Shown in pieces: positions 1 to 5,705 of a stretch of DNA of 17,654 nucleotides. Source of the DNA: JBFJVZ01 sp041623895 (lineage in GTDB: Bacteria; Planctomycetota; Planctomycetia; Pirellulales; Pirellulaceae); contig JBFJVZ010000114.1 of the NCBI GenBank assembly GCA_041623895.1, forward strand, positions 1 to 17,654, in the 5' to 3' direction. The notes beneath the pieces are model-generated. The model searched no databases. It was not told where the DNA came from and saw nothing but the letters and a program-made list of their open reading frames with translations. Each line of letters begins with the position of its first letter. Position 1 is the stretch's first letter. Both the position numbers and the translations under genes were made by a program.

Positions 1-2
1 AA

Positions 3-641
3 CCGCGAGTTTCCGATGCGATTGCCTTAATGTTGCCCGCGACTGATGAAGCTGTGCCGGTAAGCGTTTCGTACGAAGACCTGATGCTGTCCATGATGCG
101 TTTATCGCCCATCAACCGTCTGCCCAAAGACAAGGTGCTGGGACCGCCATTTCAACGCCTTGCCGGCACCTGGATGGGTCGCAGCCAGCCAGGGAATCGG
201 CAAGACATCTTGTACTTTGCCTTGGAATGGAATTATGAGCAGGCTTTTGCTCTGGCCAAGAAAACCCTGATCGACACCACAGATGCAGAGACCCTGGCGC
301 ATGCCATGCAAGCGATCGCAAAGCATGGAAACAAAACAGACACTGCTTACCTATTGCCTTTCCTGGATGACCGCCGATTGGCAAGTCAACCTCGAATCGT
401 TCGTCAGCAATCGATCGAGACTCAGCTCGGTGATGTCGCGATGGCAACGATCGCCATTTTGAACGGTGTCAACATGAAAGACATTGGTCATGATGAATCT
501 GTGAAGCACGAGACCTATGGATTCATTTACGACGAAGTTGGTTTTCCCAAGGGGGATCAAGAACTGCGAGCTAAAGCGCGCAAAAAAATCGACGAGGTTA
601 TCGTGCGCCGGCTAAACGAGCTTGAGCAACAGGGTTCGTAA
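3..641 (+). CDS. Hypothetical protein, C-terminal part (5' end outside the window)
   Basis: The reading frame is already open at the first bases of the window and runs through the ATG at position 30 without a stop, and no ribosome binding site precedes that ATG, so I read this as the C-terminal part of a longer protein cut by the window edge. The visible 210 or so residues are mostly predicted helix. A stretch around AETLAHAMQAIAKHG followed by YLLPFLDDRR and then GDVAMATIAILNGVNMKDIG resembles the helical pairs of HEAT-like proteins, and the GDVAMA...KDIG segment is like a pattern I associate with planctomycete hypothetical proteins (R-D-V-A-L-A...K-D-Y-G-F). There is no signal or membrane segment in the visible part. 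The C-terminus is charged (residues around KARKKIDEVIVRRLNELEQ). The function is unknown. It faces the EF-hand gene on the other strand with 39 bp between the stop codons. Confidence 0.75.
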   Translation, partial: PRVSDAIALMLPATDEAVPVSVSYEDLMLSMMRLSPINRLPKDKVLGPPFQRLAGTWMGRSQPGNRQDILYFALEWNYEQAFALAKKTLIDTTDAETLAHAMQAIAKHGNKTDTAYLLPFLDDRRLASQPRIVRQQSIETQLGDVAMATIAILNGVNMKDIGHDESVKHETYGFIYDEVGFPKGDQELRAKARKKIDEVIVRRLNELEQQGS

Positions 642-653
642 TTGCGGTGGTCC

Positions 654-677
654 CAGCGGGGACTCTCCGCTGTTTCT
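654..677. terminator. Possible weak hairpin between convergent genes
   Basis: The inverted repeat CAGCGG (654-659) and CCGCTG (667-672) encloses a 7-nt loop in the 39-bp gap between two converging genes. On the plus strand it is followed by TTTCTC, so it could end the upstream plus-strand gene. The stem is short and the T tract is broken, so the call is tentative. Confidence 0.3.
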
Positions 678-680
678 CAG

Positions 681-1496
681 TTATTCCTCCAGGGGCGGGC
701 GTCGCGGTGTCCGCTCGCCTTGCTGATCTTGGCCACGACCGCGGCCAGCAAAACCGGCACGTCGTTCTTCCATCCGCTGCATCAATTCTTCTTTGGAAAC
801 TGCGCCGTCGCCGTCCTTGTCGATCTCACTCAAGTTTTCTTTCATGCGGTCGGATATTTCATCGCCGCTCAGCTTGCCATCGCCATCGGCATCACGCTCG
901 GAGAACATCGCTTCGGGATCAAAACGGCGTCCTCCGGGTCCTCCCCCCGCGCCGCCTTCACCCGGGCCGCCTTCGGCCGTCTGATCTGCGGTGGACTGTT
1001 CTTGGTCACCATAATCCGCACCACCACTTTGACTTAGCTGGCCGTCCTCCGGTTCAGCCGAAGGAATCTCTTTGTGGTCGTAGACGGGAACGACTTCGTT
1101 GGTTGTCTCGTAAATGAACTTGGCATGGCGATAAAACAGTTGCTGGTCGCCGTTCTGCTTGTAAACCGTGAATAACTTGTGCGGCTTGAAGGGTAGTCCG
1201 CCAGTGAACTTGTAAACTTCCACCAGATCGTTTCCGTCATTGAATCTTTCGGCGGGCTGTTTGCCCAGCAATTCTGCGACGGCGGTGTTGGTCAGAACTT
1301 CTGTAGCCAGTTTGTTAATGCGACGGCTTTCTTCAGTGATGTTGTCATACGCCGCGTCTACTGCTGGCCTGGCGACCAAATAGTCATAGCCAAGAGCGAC
1401 CAACATGATCGCGAGCAGACCGTAGAGGATTCCCTTACGCAGTTTGCCACTGGATGTTGAGTCCTGCATGGATGCGGAATCTTGTTCTTCAGACAT
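681..1496 (-). CDS. Membrane-anchored protein with a pair of EF-hand calcium-binding motifs
   Basis: A 271-residue protein. Residues 1-20 are polar, followed by one hydrophobic helix at about 23-41 (ILYGLLAIMLVALGYDYLVA), so it is likely an N-terminally anchored membrane protein with the rest outside the cytoplasm. Residues 50-140 form a globular region without a family I recognise. Residues 145-190 are an acidic, then glycine-rich linker. Two canonical EF-hand loops follow at 202-213 (DADGDGKLSGDE) and 226-237 (DKDGDGAVSKEE); both have Asp at positions 1, 3 and 5 and Glu at 12, so both should bind calcium. The tail is Arg/Gln/Pro-rich. EF-hand proteins of this kind are numerous in planctomycetes, but their partners are mostly unknown. 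The sigma-kinase gene lies 150 bp upstream on the same strand, so co-transcription is possible but not shown. The start is preceded only by a weak AAAGG. Confidence 0.85.
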   Translation of the reverse strand: MSEEQDSASMQDSTSSGKLRKGILYGLLAIMLVALGYDYLVARPAVDAAYDNITEESRRINKLATEVLTNTAVAELLGKQPAERFNDGNDLVEVYKFTGGLPFKPHKLFTVYKQNGDQQLFYRHAKFIYETTNEVVPVYDHKEIPSAEPEDGQLSQSGGADYGDQEQSTADQTAEGGPGEGGAGGGPGGRRFDPEAMFSERDADGDGKLSGDEISDRMKENLSEIDKDGDGAVSKEELMQRMEERRAGFAGRGRGQDQQGERTPRRPPLEE

Positions 1497-1646
1497 CTGA
1501 GTGTTCGCCTTTGATACAGGAATTGTGGGGGATGAATGCGCTCAAATCCAAGACGCGTGGTTGTATCACATTGCTGCCGATTTGGTGGTAATCCGCCGGC
1601 TAAAAAGTGCCCTAATTTCGGCAAACATATCCGTATCGGAGCGGAT

Positions 1647-3044
1647 TCACTGCATGTTGGTCAGCCGCTGGACCAACGTTGATGCGGTGCCGATCCGATC
1701 TCTGGACCGACGCTGTGTAAGATCTCGGATCAGGCTCGCCAGCGGACCGCTGAGGCCTTTGGACCCGGTGATTAGGCCGTCAATCCACCGATTGTCCAGA
1801 TTCGCATTGCTTGGTGGCTGCACACCAGTCAACGCATGAAGCAAGATCACACCGGTGGCATACAGATCGGTCGCGGGCCCGAGCGGACCAAAGAAAGGGT
1901 CAAGCTGTTCGGGCGCCATGTAGGCGGGGGTTCCAGCGACCACCAGAGACGGCGCATCAAATCGTTGTGCAAACCCAAAATCAGCCAACCACCATCGCCC
2001 ACCTGAATCAATCAGAATGTTGGAGGGTTTTAGATCGCAATGTAGGATGCCCCGTTTGTGAATTTCGCCCAGTGTCTGTGCGAGCAACGTGAACTTTGAT
2101 TGCGCCTCTGCTTCACGCAGCGGCTTTCGAGTAATGCGATCTGCAAGCGTCTCGCCATCGATCCACTGCATCACAATGAAGCGACTGCCTTCCCCAGTGA
2201 CACCGCCGCCAAAGCAGGGAACGATGCCAGCGATATCAAGCTTGCGTACCAACTGAGTCTCGGCAATGAAGCGGCGAACTGCACTGCGGTCATTCATCCA
2301 TCGTTTGCGCAAATATTTGATCGCAACATCGTTCCCCGTTGTCTTGTCGGTCGCCAAGTAGACTTTGGCGTAGCTGCCCGACCCGACCATCCGTCGCAGC
2401 AAATAATTATCAAAATTCAGACCGTTTGCCGGATCCTGAGTCTGATCGGCGTCGTGACCCGCCGGCAGCAAATCACTCAGTCGGAATCGCAACAGCGAGC
2501 GGGCTTCGGCCAGGTACCGTCGCACTGTCCGCGGGTTGCAATCCAATTGCTCAGCGATCCGCTGTTGTGATTCACCCTGCAGGGAAAGCTCGATTGCCAG
2601 CATCGCTTTCTCTGACAACTTGCCAGCCAGCCACTGAAGTTCATCACGCAAAGCGACTTCGGCCGTGCCGGCAAAGTCGTCTTGAGCCACGTCCGCTATG
2701 TCGGCTAGTCGCTGTTGGGCGTCGATGTTGCGGCGGTGGCGCGTGTGGTGCCGAGTCGCACGATGGAGCTTGTGCAAGGTGATTTGAGCCAACAGCGGCC
2801 ATAGCCCTCCGTGCGGAGGCAATACAAATCGGTCCGCAGTCAAGGCTGAAAAAAAGGATTGAAAAGCGGAGTTGACGATGTCCTCGGCATCCAATCGTGA
2901 GCGAAATTTTTGACCGAGCTTGGATCGCACCAGGGCAATCAGACGGTTTGCGTAGCGATCGTGCAAATCACGCTGGGCCAGCGAATCGGCGTCGTGCGCT
3001 CCATCAAACAGGATCTGTGATTCCTTAGCGGTGGGATCGACCAT
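1647..3044 (-). CDS. ECF-like sigma factor fused to a serine/threonine protein kinase
   Basis: One 465-residue polypeptide joins two domains. Residues 12-100 match an ECF sigma region 2 (LHDRYANRLIALVRSKLG, then RLDAEDIVNSAFQSFF), and residues 137-187 match region 4 with its helix-turn-helix (QQRIAEQLDCNPRTVRRYLAEAR). Residues 213-465 are a Hanks-type kinase with glycine loop VGSGSYAKV (220-228), VAIK lysine 243, helix-C glutamate 262, HCDLKPSN (335-342, catalytic Asp337), DFG (355-357) and APE (377-379). No membrane helix is seen, so it should be cytoplasmic. I infer that phosphorylation tunes sigma activity in cis. The frame is open up to an ATG at 3128, but the ATG at 3044 has GGGAAGA 5 nt upstream (3050-3056), fits the usual start of such sigma proteins (MVDPT...), and leaves 106 bp for a divergent promoter; I chose it. 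The arginine of the usual HRD is Cys here (see findings). The longer start would add 28 residues. Confidence 0.85.
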   Translation of the reverse strand: MVDPTAKESQILFDGAHDADSLAQRDLHDRYANRLIALVRSKLGQKFRSRLDAEDIVNSAFQSFFSALTADRFVLPPHGGLWPLLAQITLHKLHRATRHHTRHRRNIDAQQRLADIADVAQDDFAGTAEVALRDELQWLAGKLSEKAMLAIELSLQGESQQRIAEQLDCNPRTVRRYLAEARSLLRFRLSDLLPAGHDADQTQDPANGLNFDNYLLRRMVGSGSYAKVYLATDKTTGNDVAIKYLRKRWMNDRSAVRRFIAETQLVRKLDIAGIVPCFGGGVTGEGSRFIVMQWIDGETLADRITRKPLREAEAQSKFTLLAQTLGEIHKRGILHCDLKPSNILIDSGGRWWLADFGFAQRFDAPSLVVAGTPAYMAPEQLDPFFGPLGPATDLYATGVILLHALTGVQPPSNANLDNRWIDGLITGSKGLSGPLASLIRDLTQRRSRDRIGTASTLVQRLTNMQ

Positions 3045-3150
3045 CAGTTTCTTCCCAGAAAACTTTCTCGAAATCATGTCCGCTCGTCGGACGCGGCGTG
3101 CATTCCCCAGATGAGACCCATGTTTCACGACTCAAGTTCAAGGATCTGCT
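3045..3150. promoter_or_regulatory. Divergent intergenic region between the sigma-kinase and ferredoxin genes
   Basis: With the kinase start at 3044 this 106-bp gap must hold both promoters. It contains a perfect 5-bp dyad, GTCCG (3078-3082) and CGGAC (3088-3092) with a 5-nt spacer, 34-48 bp upstream of the kinase start. It also holds both ribosome binding sites: GGGAAGA on the minus strand (3050-3056) and AAGGA on the plus strand (3140-3144, 6 nt before the ferredoxin ATG). I could not find a convincing -35/-10 pair on either strand, so promoter positions are not assigned. Confidence 0.35.
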
Positions 3151-3408
3151 ATGACACATGTTGTCACGTCGCCCTGCATCGGCTGCAAATACGCGGACTG
3201 CGTTGTCGTTTGCCCCGCCGAATGCTTTCATGAAGATCAATGCATGCTGTACATCGACCCAGAGGAGTGCGTCGATTGCGGTGCCTGCGTCTCCGAATGC
3301 CCGGAGGAGGCGATATTTTTCGAGGATGAAGTGCCCGAAAACGAACGCCAATGGATCGCCATCAACGCACAACGATCCAGAGAAACGCCGCTAAGGTTGG
3401 ACAAATAG
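3151..3408 (+). CDS. fdxA: 7Fe ferredoxin ([3Fe-4S][4Fe-4S])
   Basis: An 85-residue soluble electron carrier of the bacterial 7Fe type. The N-terminal half has C9-x7-C17-x3-C21-P, and the second half has C40-x2-C43-x3... read here as CVDCGACVSECP with C40, C43, C46 and C50. By the known ligand pattern of this family, C9, C17 and C50 bind the 3Fe-4S cluster, and C21, C40, C43 and C46 bind the 4Fe-4S cluster. The typical tail after the second motif is present (AIFFEDEVPENERQWIAINA). AAGGA lies 6 nt before the ATG, which supports this start. C12, C25 and C31 are extra cysteines, the first also common in this family. It stands alone next to the divergent sigma-kinase gene, so its redox partner cannot be told from context. 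The symbol is by family resemblance. Confidence 0.93.
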   Translation: MTHVVTSPCIGCKYADCVVVCPAECFHEDQCMLYIDPEECVDCGACVSECPEEAIFFEDEVPENERQWIAINAQRSRETPLRLDK

Positions 3409-3584
3409 GCTGGTTTGCCTGCATTTGTGCGGGCATCCCGCAACTTCGAATTGCGAAAAATTGCTTGCCAAAGTGAAGATATGCCGGTTGTCCGGTCGAT
3501 AGGGATTGTGACGAACTTGAACGGCACCGACGCTCAAGCGCGCCAACTCCCGAACACGGCCGGAATTCTCAAGGCAATAAAACG

Positions 3585-3824
3585 ATGAGCCGCAACACGA
3601 AGACTCGACGGATCACCAACTGGACCATGATGGTTTTGATCGCCGGATTCTGCGTCACCTCCGCCACTGGGTGCCAAGTGTCGCTGAACGGGCAGACGCT
3701 GCCGAGTCCTTTCTATCTGCAGGATGACGTCCAGTATTTCCCCTCGGGACCTGAATTCAAACTTCCTCGCGAGGCAGCGGCGCAGCAAGCAGCGCGGGCC
3801 CAGGAAAAGCTAAGTCGCCAATAG
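3585..3824 (+). CDS. Small lipoprotein, first of a tandem paralog pair
   Basis: A 79-residue protein with a basic N-terminus (RNTKTRR), a hydrophobic stretch (MMVLIAGFCVTSA) and a lipobox-like ATGC with the lipidated cysteine expected at Cys30. The mature part would be only 50 residues: CQVSLNGQTLPSPFYL, then QYFPSGPEFKL and REAAAQQAARAQEK. It has no recognised domain; the middle is Pro/aromatic-rich and the end is a short Ala/Gln/Arg helix. The gene 100 bp downstream encodes a clear paralog. A terminator hairpin follows the stop codon. No good ribosome binding site is visible; AAGG lies 11 nt upstream. I recognise the type only as a small exported planctomycete protein; the function is unknown. 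Confidence 0.8.
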   Translation: MSRNTKTRRITNWTMMVLIAGFCVTSATGCQVSLNGQTLPSPFYLQDDVQYFPSGPEFKLPREAAAQQAARAQEKLSRQ

Positions 3825-3851
3825 CTTCCCGCGAATTCGAAGCGTCACCTG

Positions 3852-3890
3852 CGGTTCTCGGATCATCGGCTTCGAGAACCGATTGTTTTT
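3852..3890 (+). terminator. Intrinsic terminator after the first small lipoprotein gene
   Basis: A perfect 9-bp stem, CGGTTCTCG (3852-3860) with CGAGAACCG (3873-3881), has a 12-nt loop in which two more pairs can form. It is followed by ATTGTTTTT. It lies 28 bp after the stop codon and before the paralogous gene, so the two lipoprotein genes are probably expressed as separate units. Confidence 0.65.
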
Positions 3891-3924
3891 CACAACATTA
3901 TTCTCGCACGTTTTTTCGATCCGC

Positions 3925-4158
3925 ATGAAAGTTGCCCGATTTATCAAGTTGATGCAATTGACGCTGGTCATCACTGTAACGGGTGTCGTTGCTGCCAGCG
4001 GATGTCAGGTTTCAGAGAATGGCCAAACCATCCCGTCCCCGTCTTACCTGGACAGCGACTACATCCAATACTTTCCTCCCGGACCCGAATTCAAGCTGTC
4101 CCGCGAAGCAGCCGCACTGCAGGCAGCACGAGCGCAAGAGAAATCTGATCGGCGATAG
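3925..4158 (+). CDS. Small lipoprotein, second of a tandem paralog pair
   Basis: A 77-residue protein with a signal peptide (MKVARFIKLMQLTLVITVTGVV...) and a good lipobox, A-S-G-C, with the lipidated Cys27. The mature 51 residues align with the upstream paralog almost without gaps: CQVS-x-NGQT-x-PSP, QYFP-x-GPEFKL, REAAA-x-QAARAQEK. The signal peptides are much less alike than the mature parts, which suggests selection on the mature sequence. The frame could start at a TTG at 3883, but the ATG at 3925 gives a normal signal peptide, and 3883 lies inside the T tract of the terminator, so I chose 3925. The function is unknown. A palindromic repeat follows 47 bp after the stop. Confidence 0.8.
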   Translation: MKVARFIKLMQLTLVITVTGVVAASGCQVSENGQTIPSPSYLDSDYIQYFPPGPEFKLSREAAALQAARAQEKSDRR

Positions 4159-4204
4159 CAATCCGATTCCGGGCTATGTAAATTGTCGCCCACTTCGGGG
4201 CTAC

Positions 4205-4357
4205 AGCATTTTCAGAAATCTCGTAGGCCAGGACTTGTCCTGGCGCCATTGCCAGGACAAGTCCTGGCCTACAGATGATCCCACGTCAGTGATAAAAATG
4301 CTCTAATGAGCCGGACGCGCTCCAAGTCCTGGTCTACGCGATATCTGAAAATGCGCT
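4205..4357. repeat. REP-like palindromic repeat with a diverged half copy
   Basis: The core is a perfect 22-bp inverted repeat (4223-4244 and 4251-4272) around a 6-nt centre; its arm contains GGCCAGGACTTGTCCTGGC, which is itself partly palindromic. The outer ends AGCATTTT (4205-4212) and AAAATGCT (4295-4302) also pair, giving a 98-bp nested palindrome. A second half copy in opposite orientation lies at 4323-4357 (CAAGTCCTGGTCTACG, then TCTGAAAATGC) and matches the reverse complement of 4205-4238 with a few changes. It has no coding capacity. It is probably one of the dispersed non-coding repeats of this genome. Confidence 0.75.
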
Positions 4358-4582
4358 AGTCGGCCTCGCAGTTCGTGTTGCCCATCCAAGGATCAGAGGC
4401 AAGATCGAGTGGATTTGGGCAAACCTTTTCGCTTCCCGGCACCCCTCAGCGAAATTTCCGGGAAAAAAAGCCCAAGTATTTTCTTTTTTCGGCCTTGGGA
4501 GTTGTTAGAAAAGAGCGTGTCAGCGAAGCGAAAACTTCGCTTTGCACAGCTAATTCAGCTTGTCCCAAAGCAGAGGTGGATC
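4358..4582. other. Non-coding stretch with two small hairpins
   Basis: I find no convincing gene here; open frames crossing it have composition unlike the neighbouring genes. It holds CCCAAG (4471-4476) with CTTGGG (4494-4499) around a T-rich loop, and AGCGAAG (4522-4528) with CTTCGCT (4535-4541) around CGAAAA, followed by TTT. The second could be a weak terminator on the plus strand. Their role is not known. Confidence 0.35.
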
Positions 4583-4846
4583 ATGCATCCAATGGTCTTG
4601 CAGGAACGCTATTTGATCGAAATCGCGATGGCGGAGCACGGGGTTGGCGAGCGACTGAATGATGAGGAATTGGATCGGGCCATCAAGCGTGTCTCGGGGC
4701 AGTTTCCATCTTTGGCGCGGCGTGTCGGCATTCAGCTGTGCATGTTGACTGCTCCCCGCGACCCGTCCCAGCAAGACTGTAGCGGGGATGCCTGGCAGGG
4801 TGAGGGTGATGAGCCGGGCGAAGCTGCTCGTCGACGCCCACGTTGA
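4583..4846 (+). CDS. Small hypothetical protein
   Basis: An 87-residue open frame starting at an ATG with GAGGTGGA just upstream (4573-4580); a second ATG at 4592 would give 84 residues. Residues 1-60 look like a real helical protein (QERYLIEIAMAEHG, then NDEELDRAIKRVSGQF), while the last 25 residues are low-complexity (Asp/Gly/Glu, then Arg). The frame also extends upstream to a GTG at 4409, but that part has A/T-rich codons and crosses hairpins, so I do not include it. No family is recognised. It converges on ndk with 44 bp between the genes. It could still be a chance frame. Confidence 0.45.
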   Translation: MHPMVLQERYLIEIAMAEHGVGERLNDEELDRAIKRVSGQFPSLARRVGIQLCMLTAPRDPSQQDCSGDAWQGEGDEPGEAARRRPR

Positions 4847-4890
4847 TTCTGAGCTGATCGCTGCGCTCCGCCAACCGATCCAACCAACGT

Positions 4891-5364
4891 CTACTCGTCT
4901 GCAGCCCGCATGAAGGCCGTCAACGACGGCTCGTAGTCACAGAATTCTGACTGGTCGAAGTACAGTTCCAGCTCACGAGCGGCCGCTTCCGGACCGTCAC
5001 TCGCGTGAACCAGATTCATTTGCCGGCTGCTGCTGAAGTCACCGCGAATCGTGCCGGCAGCCGCCTTCAGTCCGCTGGTTGCGCCCAACATGTCGCGGAC
5101 TACCGTAATCGCTTCCAGACCATCGATGGCCATCGCCACGATGGGTGCCGCTGTGATGAACGCTTCCAAGCTGGGATAGAACGGTTTTGCGATATGCTCA
5201 GCGTAGTGTTTCTTCGCCAACTCCGGCGTCACTCGCAGCATTTTCATGGCAACGATGTTGAACCCTTTCGCTTCAAACCGCGTGATGATTTCGCCGATCA
5301 ATCTTCGTTGCACAGCGTCCGGTTTTAATAAGACCAAAGTACGTTGCATGGAATCCGATGCCAT
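4891..5364 (-). CDS. ndk: Nucleoside diphosphate kinase
   Basis: A 157-residue enzyme that transfers the gamma-phosphate of ATP to nucleoside diphosphates through a phosphohistidine intermediate, balancing nucleotide pools in the cytoplasm. The family signature NLVHASDG is present with the active-site His120. The N-terminus RTLVLLKPDAVQR (8-20), the segment HYAEHIAKPFYP (53-64) and AAAGTIRGDF (101-110) are the usual nucleotide-binding and core stretches. The length fits the family with a slightly long C-terminus (FCDYEPSLTAFMRAADE). The ATG at 5364 has GAGGAG 9 nt upstream (5374-5379); the internal ATG at residue 6, where many homologs begin, would be 24 nt away, so I keep the upstream start. 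It appears to be a single-gene unit. Confidence 0.97.
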   Translation of the reverse strand: MASDSMQRTLVLLKPDAVQRRLIGEIITRFEAKGFNIVAMKMLRVTPELAKKHYAEHIAKPFYPSLEAFITAAPIVAMAIDGLEAITVVRDMLGATSGLKAAAGTIRGDFSSSRQMNLVHASDGPEAAARELELYFDQSEFCDYEPSLTAFMRAADE

Positions 5365-5373
5365 CGTCGATTA

Positions 5374-5379
5374 CTCCTC
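5374..5379 (-). promoter_or_regulatory. Ribosome binding site that decides the ndk start
   Basis: GAGGAG on the minus strand lies 9 nt before the ATG at 5364. It favours the start with MASDSMQRT over the internal methionine at residue 6. Confidence 0.7.
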
Positions 5380-5572
5380 GCCGGCCCTGATGCGGCCCGG
5401 GGCCAATGGGAATGGAAGCTTCTGGTGAAGCAAGAGTATTGGGAATTTCAAGATTGGCGCAAAGCGGTCAAGATTTCGCAGGTCGGATTGATATCAGGTC
5501 CAACGACTAACCAGATAGACGGACTCCACAATCGGGCCGCGTGACCCGGTCGACCGACAGAGAATCGATCCT
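5380..5572. other. Intergenic stretch without visible genes
   Basis: This lies upstream of ndk and should contain its promoter on the minus strand. I see no convincing -35/-10 pair, RNA gene or conserved frame. The short open frames crossing it are fragments that overlap ndk in the wrong orientation. Confidence 0.4.
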
Positions 5573-5705
5573 GCTAGTGCTCTGTCAACTTTTGACTTTA
5601 GGGTAGCCGGATTTGCCAGAATTCGGTTCGTTCCAAGATACCCCGAAGTCTGGCGACATCGGCTACGACCACCACCCTAAGATTGAATCTGGACAAAGCA
5701 CTAGC
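5573..5705. repeat. 133-bp imperfect palindromic element (MITE/REP-like)
   Basis: The ends are perfect 9-bp inverted repeats, GCTAGTGCT (5573-5581) and AGCACTAGC (5697-5705), continuing as CTGTC on the left and GACAA on the right. Further inside, TTTAGGGTAGCCGGAT on the left pairs imperfectly with ATCGGCTACG...ACCCTAA on the right, and GCCAGAATTCGG (5614-5625) pairs with CCGAAGTCTGGC (5643-5654) with mismatches. There is no coding capacity. The right end overlaps the stop codon (5701-5703) of the minus-strand gene. The structure is that of a small non-autonomous mobile element or REP-type repeat; no transposase is in the window. Flanking duplications are not evident. Confidence 0.75.

Noticed and set aside
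642..1117. Overlapping plus-strand frames opposite the EF-hand gene
   Set aside because: They are antisense to clear EF-hand motifs and show Arg/Pro-rich or random sequence.
2100..2782. Plus-strand frames opposite the sigma-kinase gene
   Set aside because: The minus strand has intact sigma and kinase motifs throughout; the plus frames have no family features.
3883..3924. Extension of the second lipoprotein to a TTG start
   Set aside because: The TTG lies in the T tract of a terminator and would add 14 residues before a normal signal peptide.
3151..5364. A functional cluster of ferredoxin, lipoproteins and ndk
   Set aside because: The genes are on different strands, separated by terminators and repeats, and share no pathway. 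Their closeness is most likely accidental.
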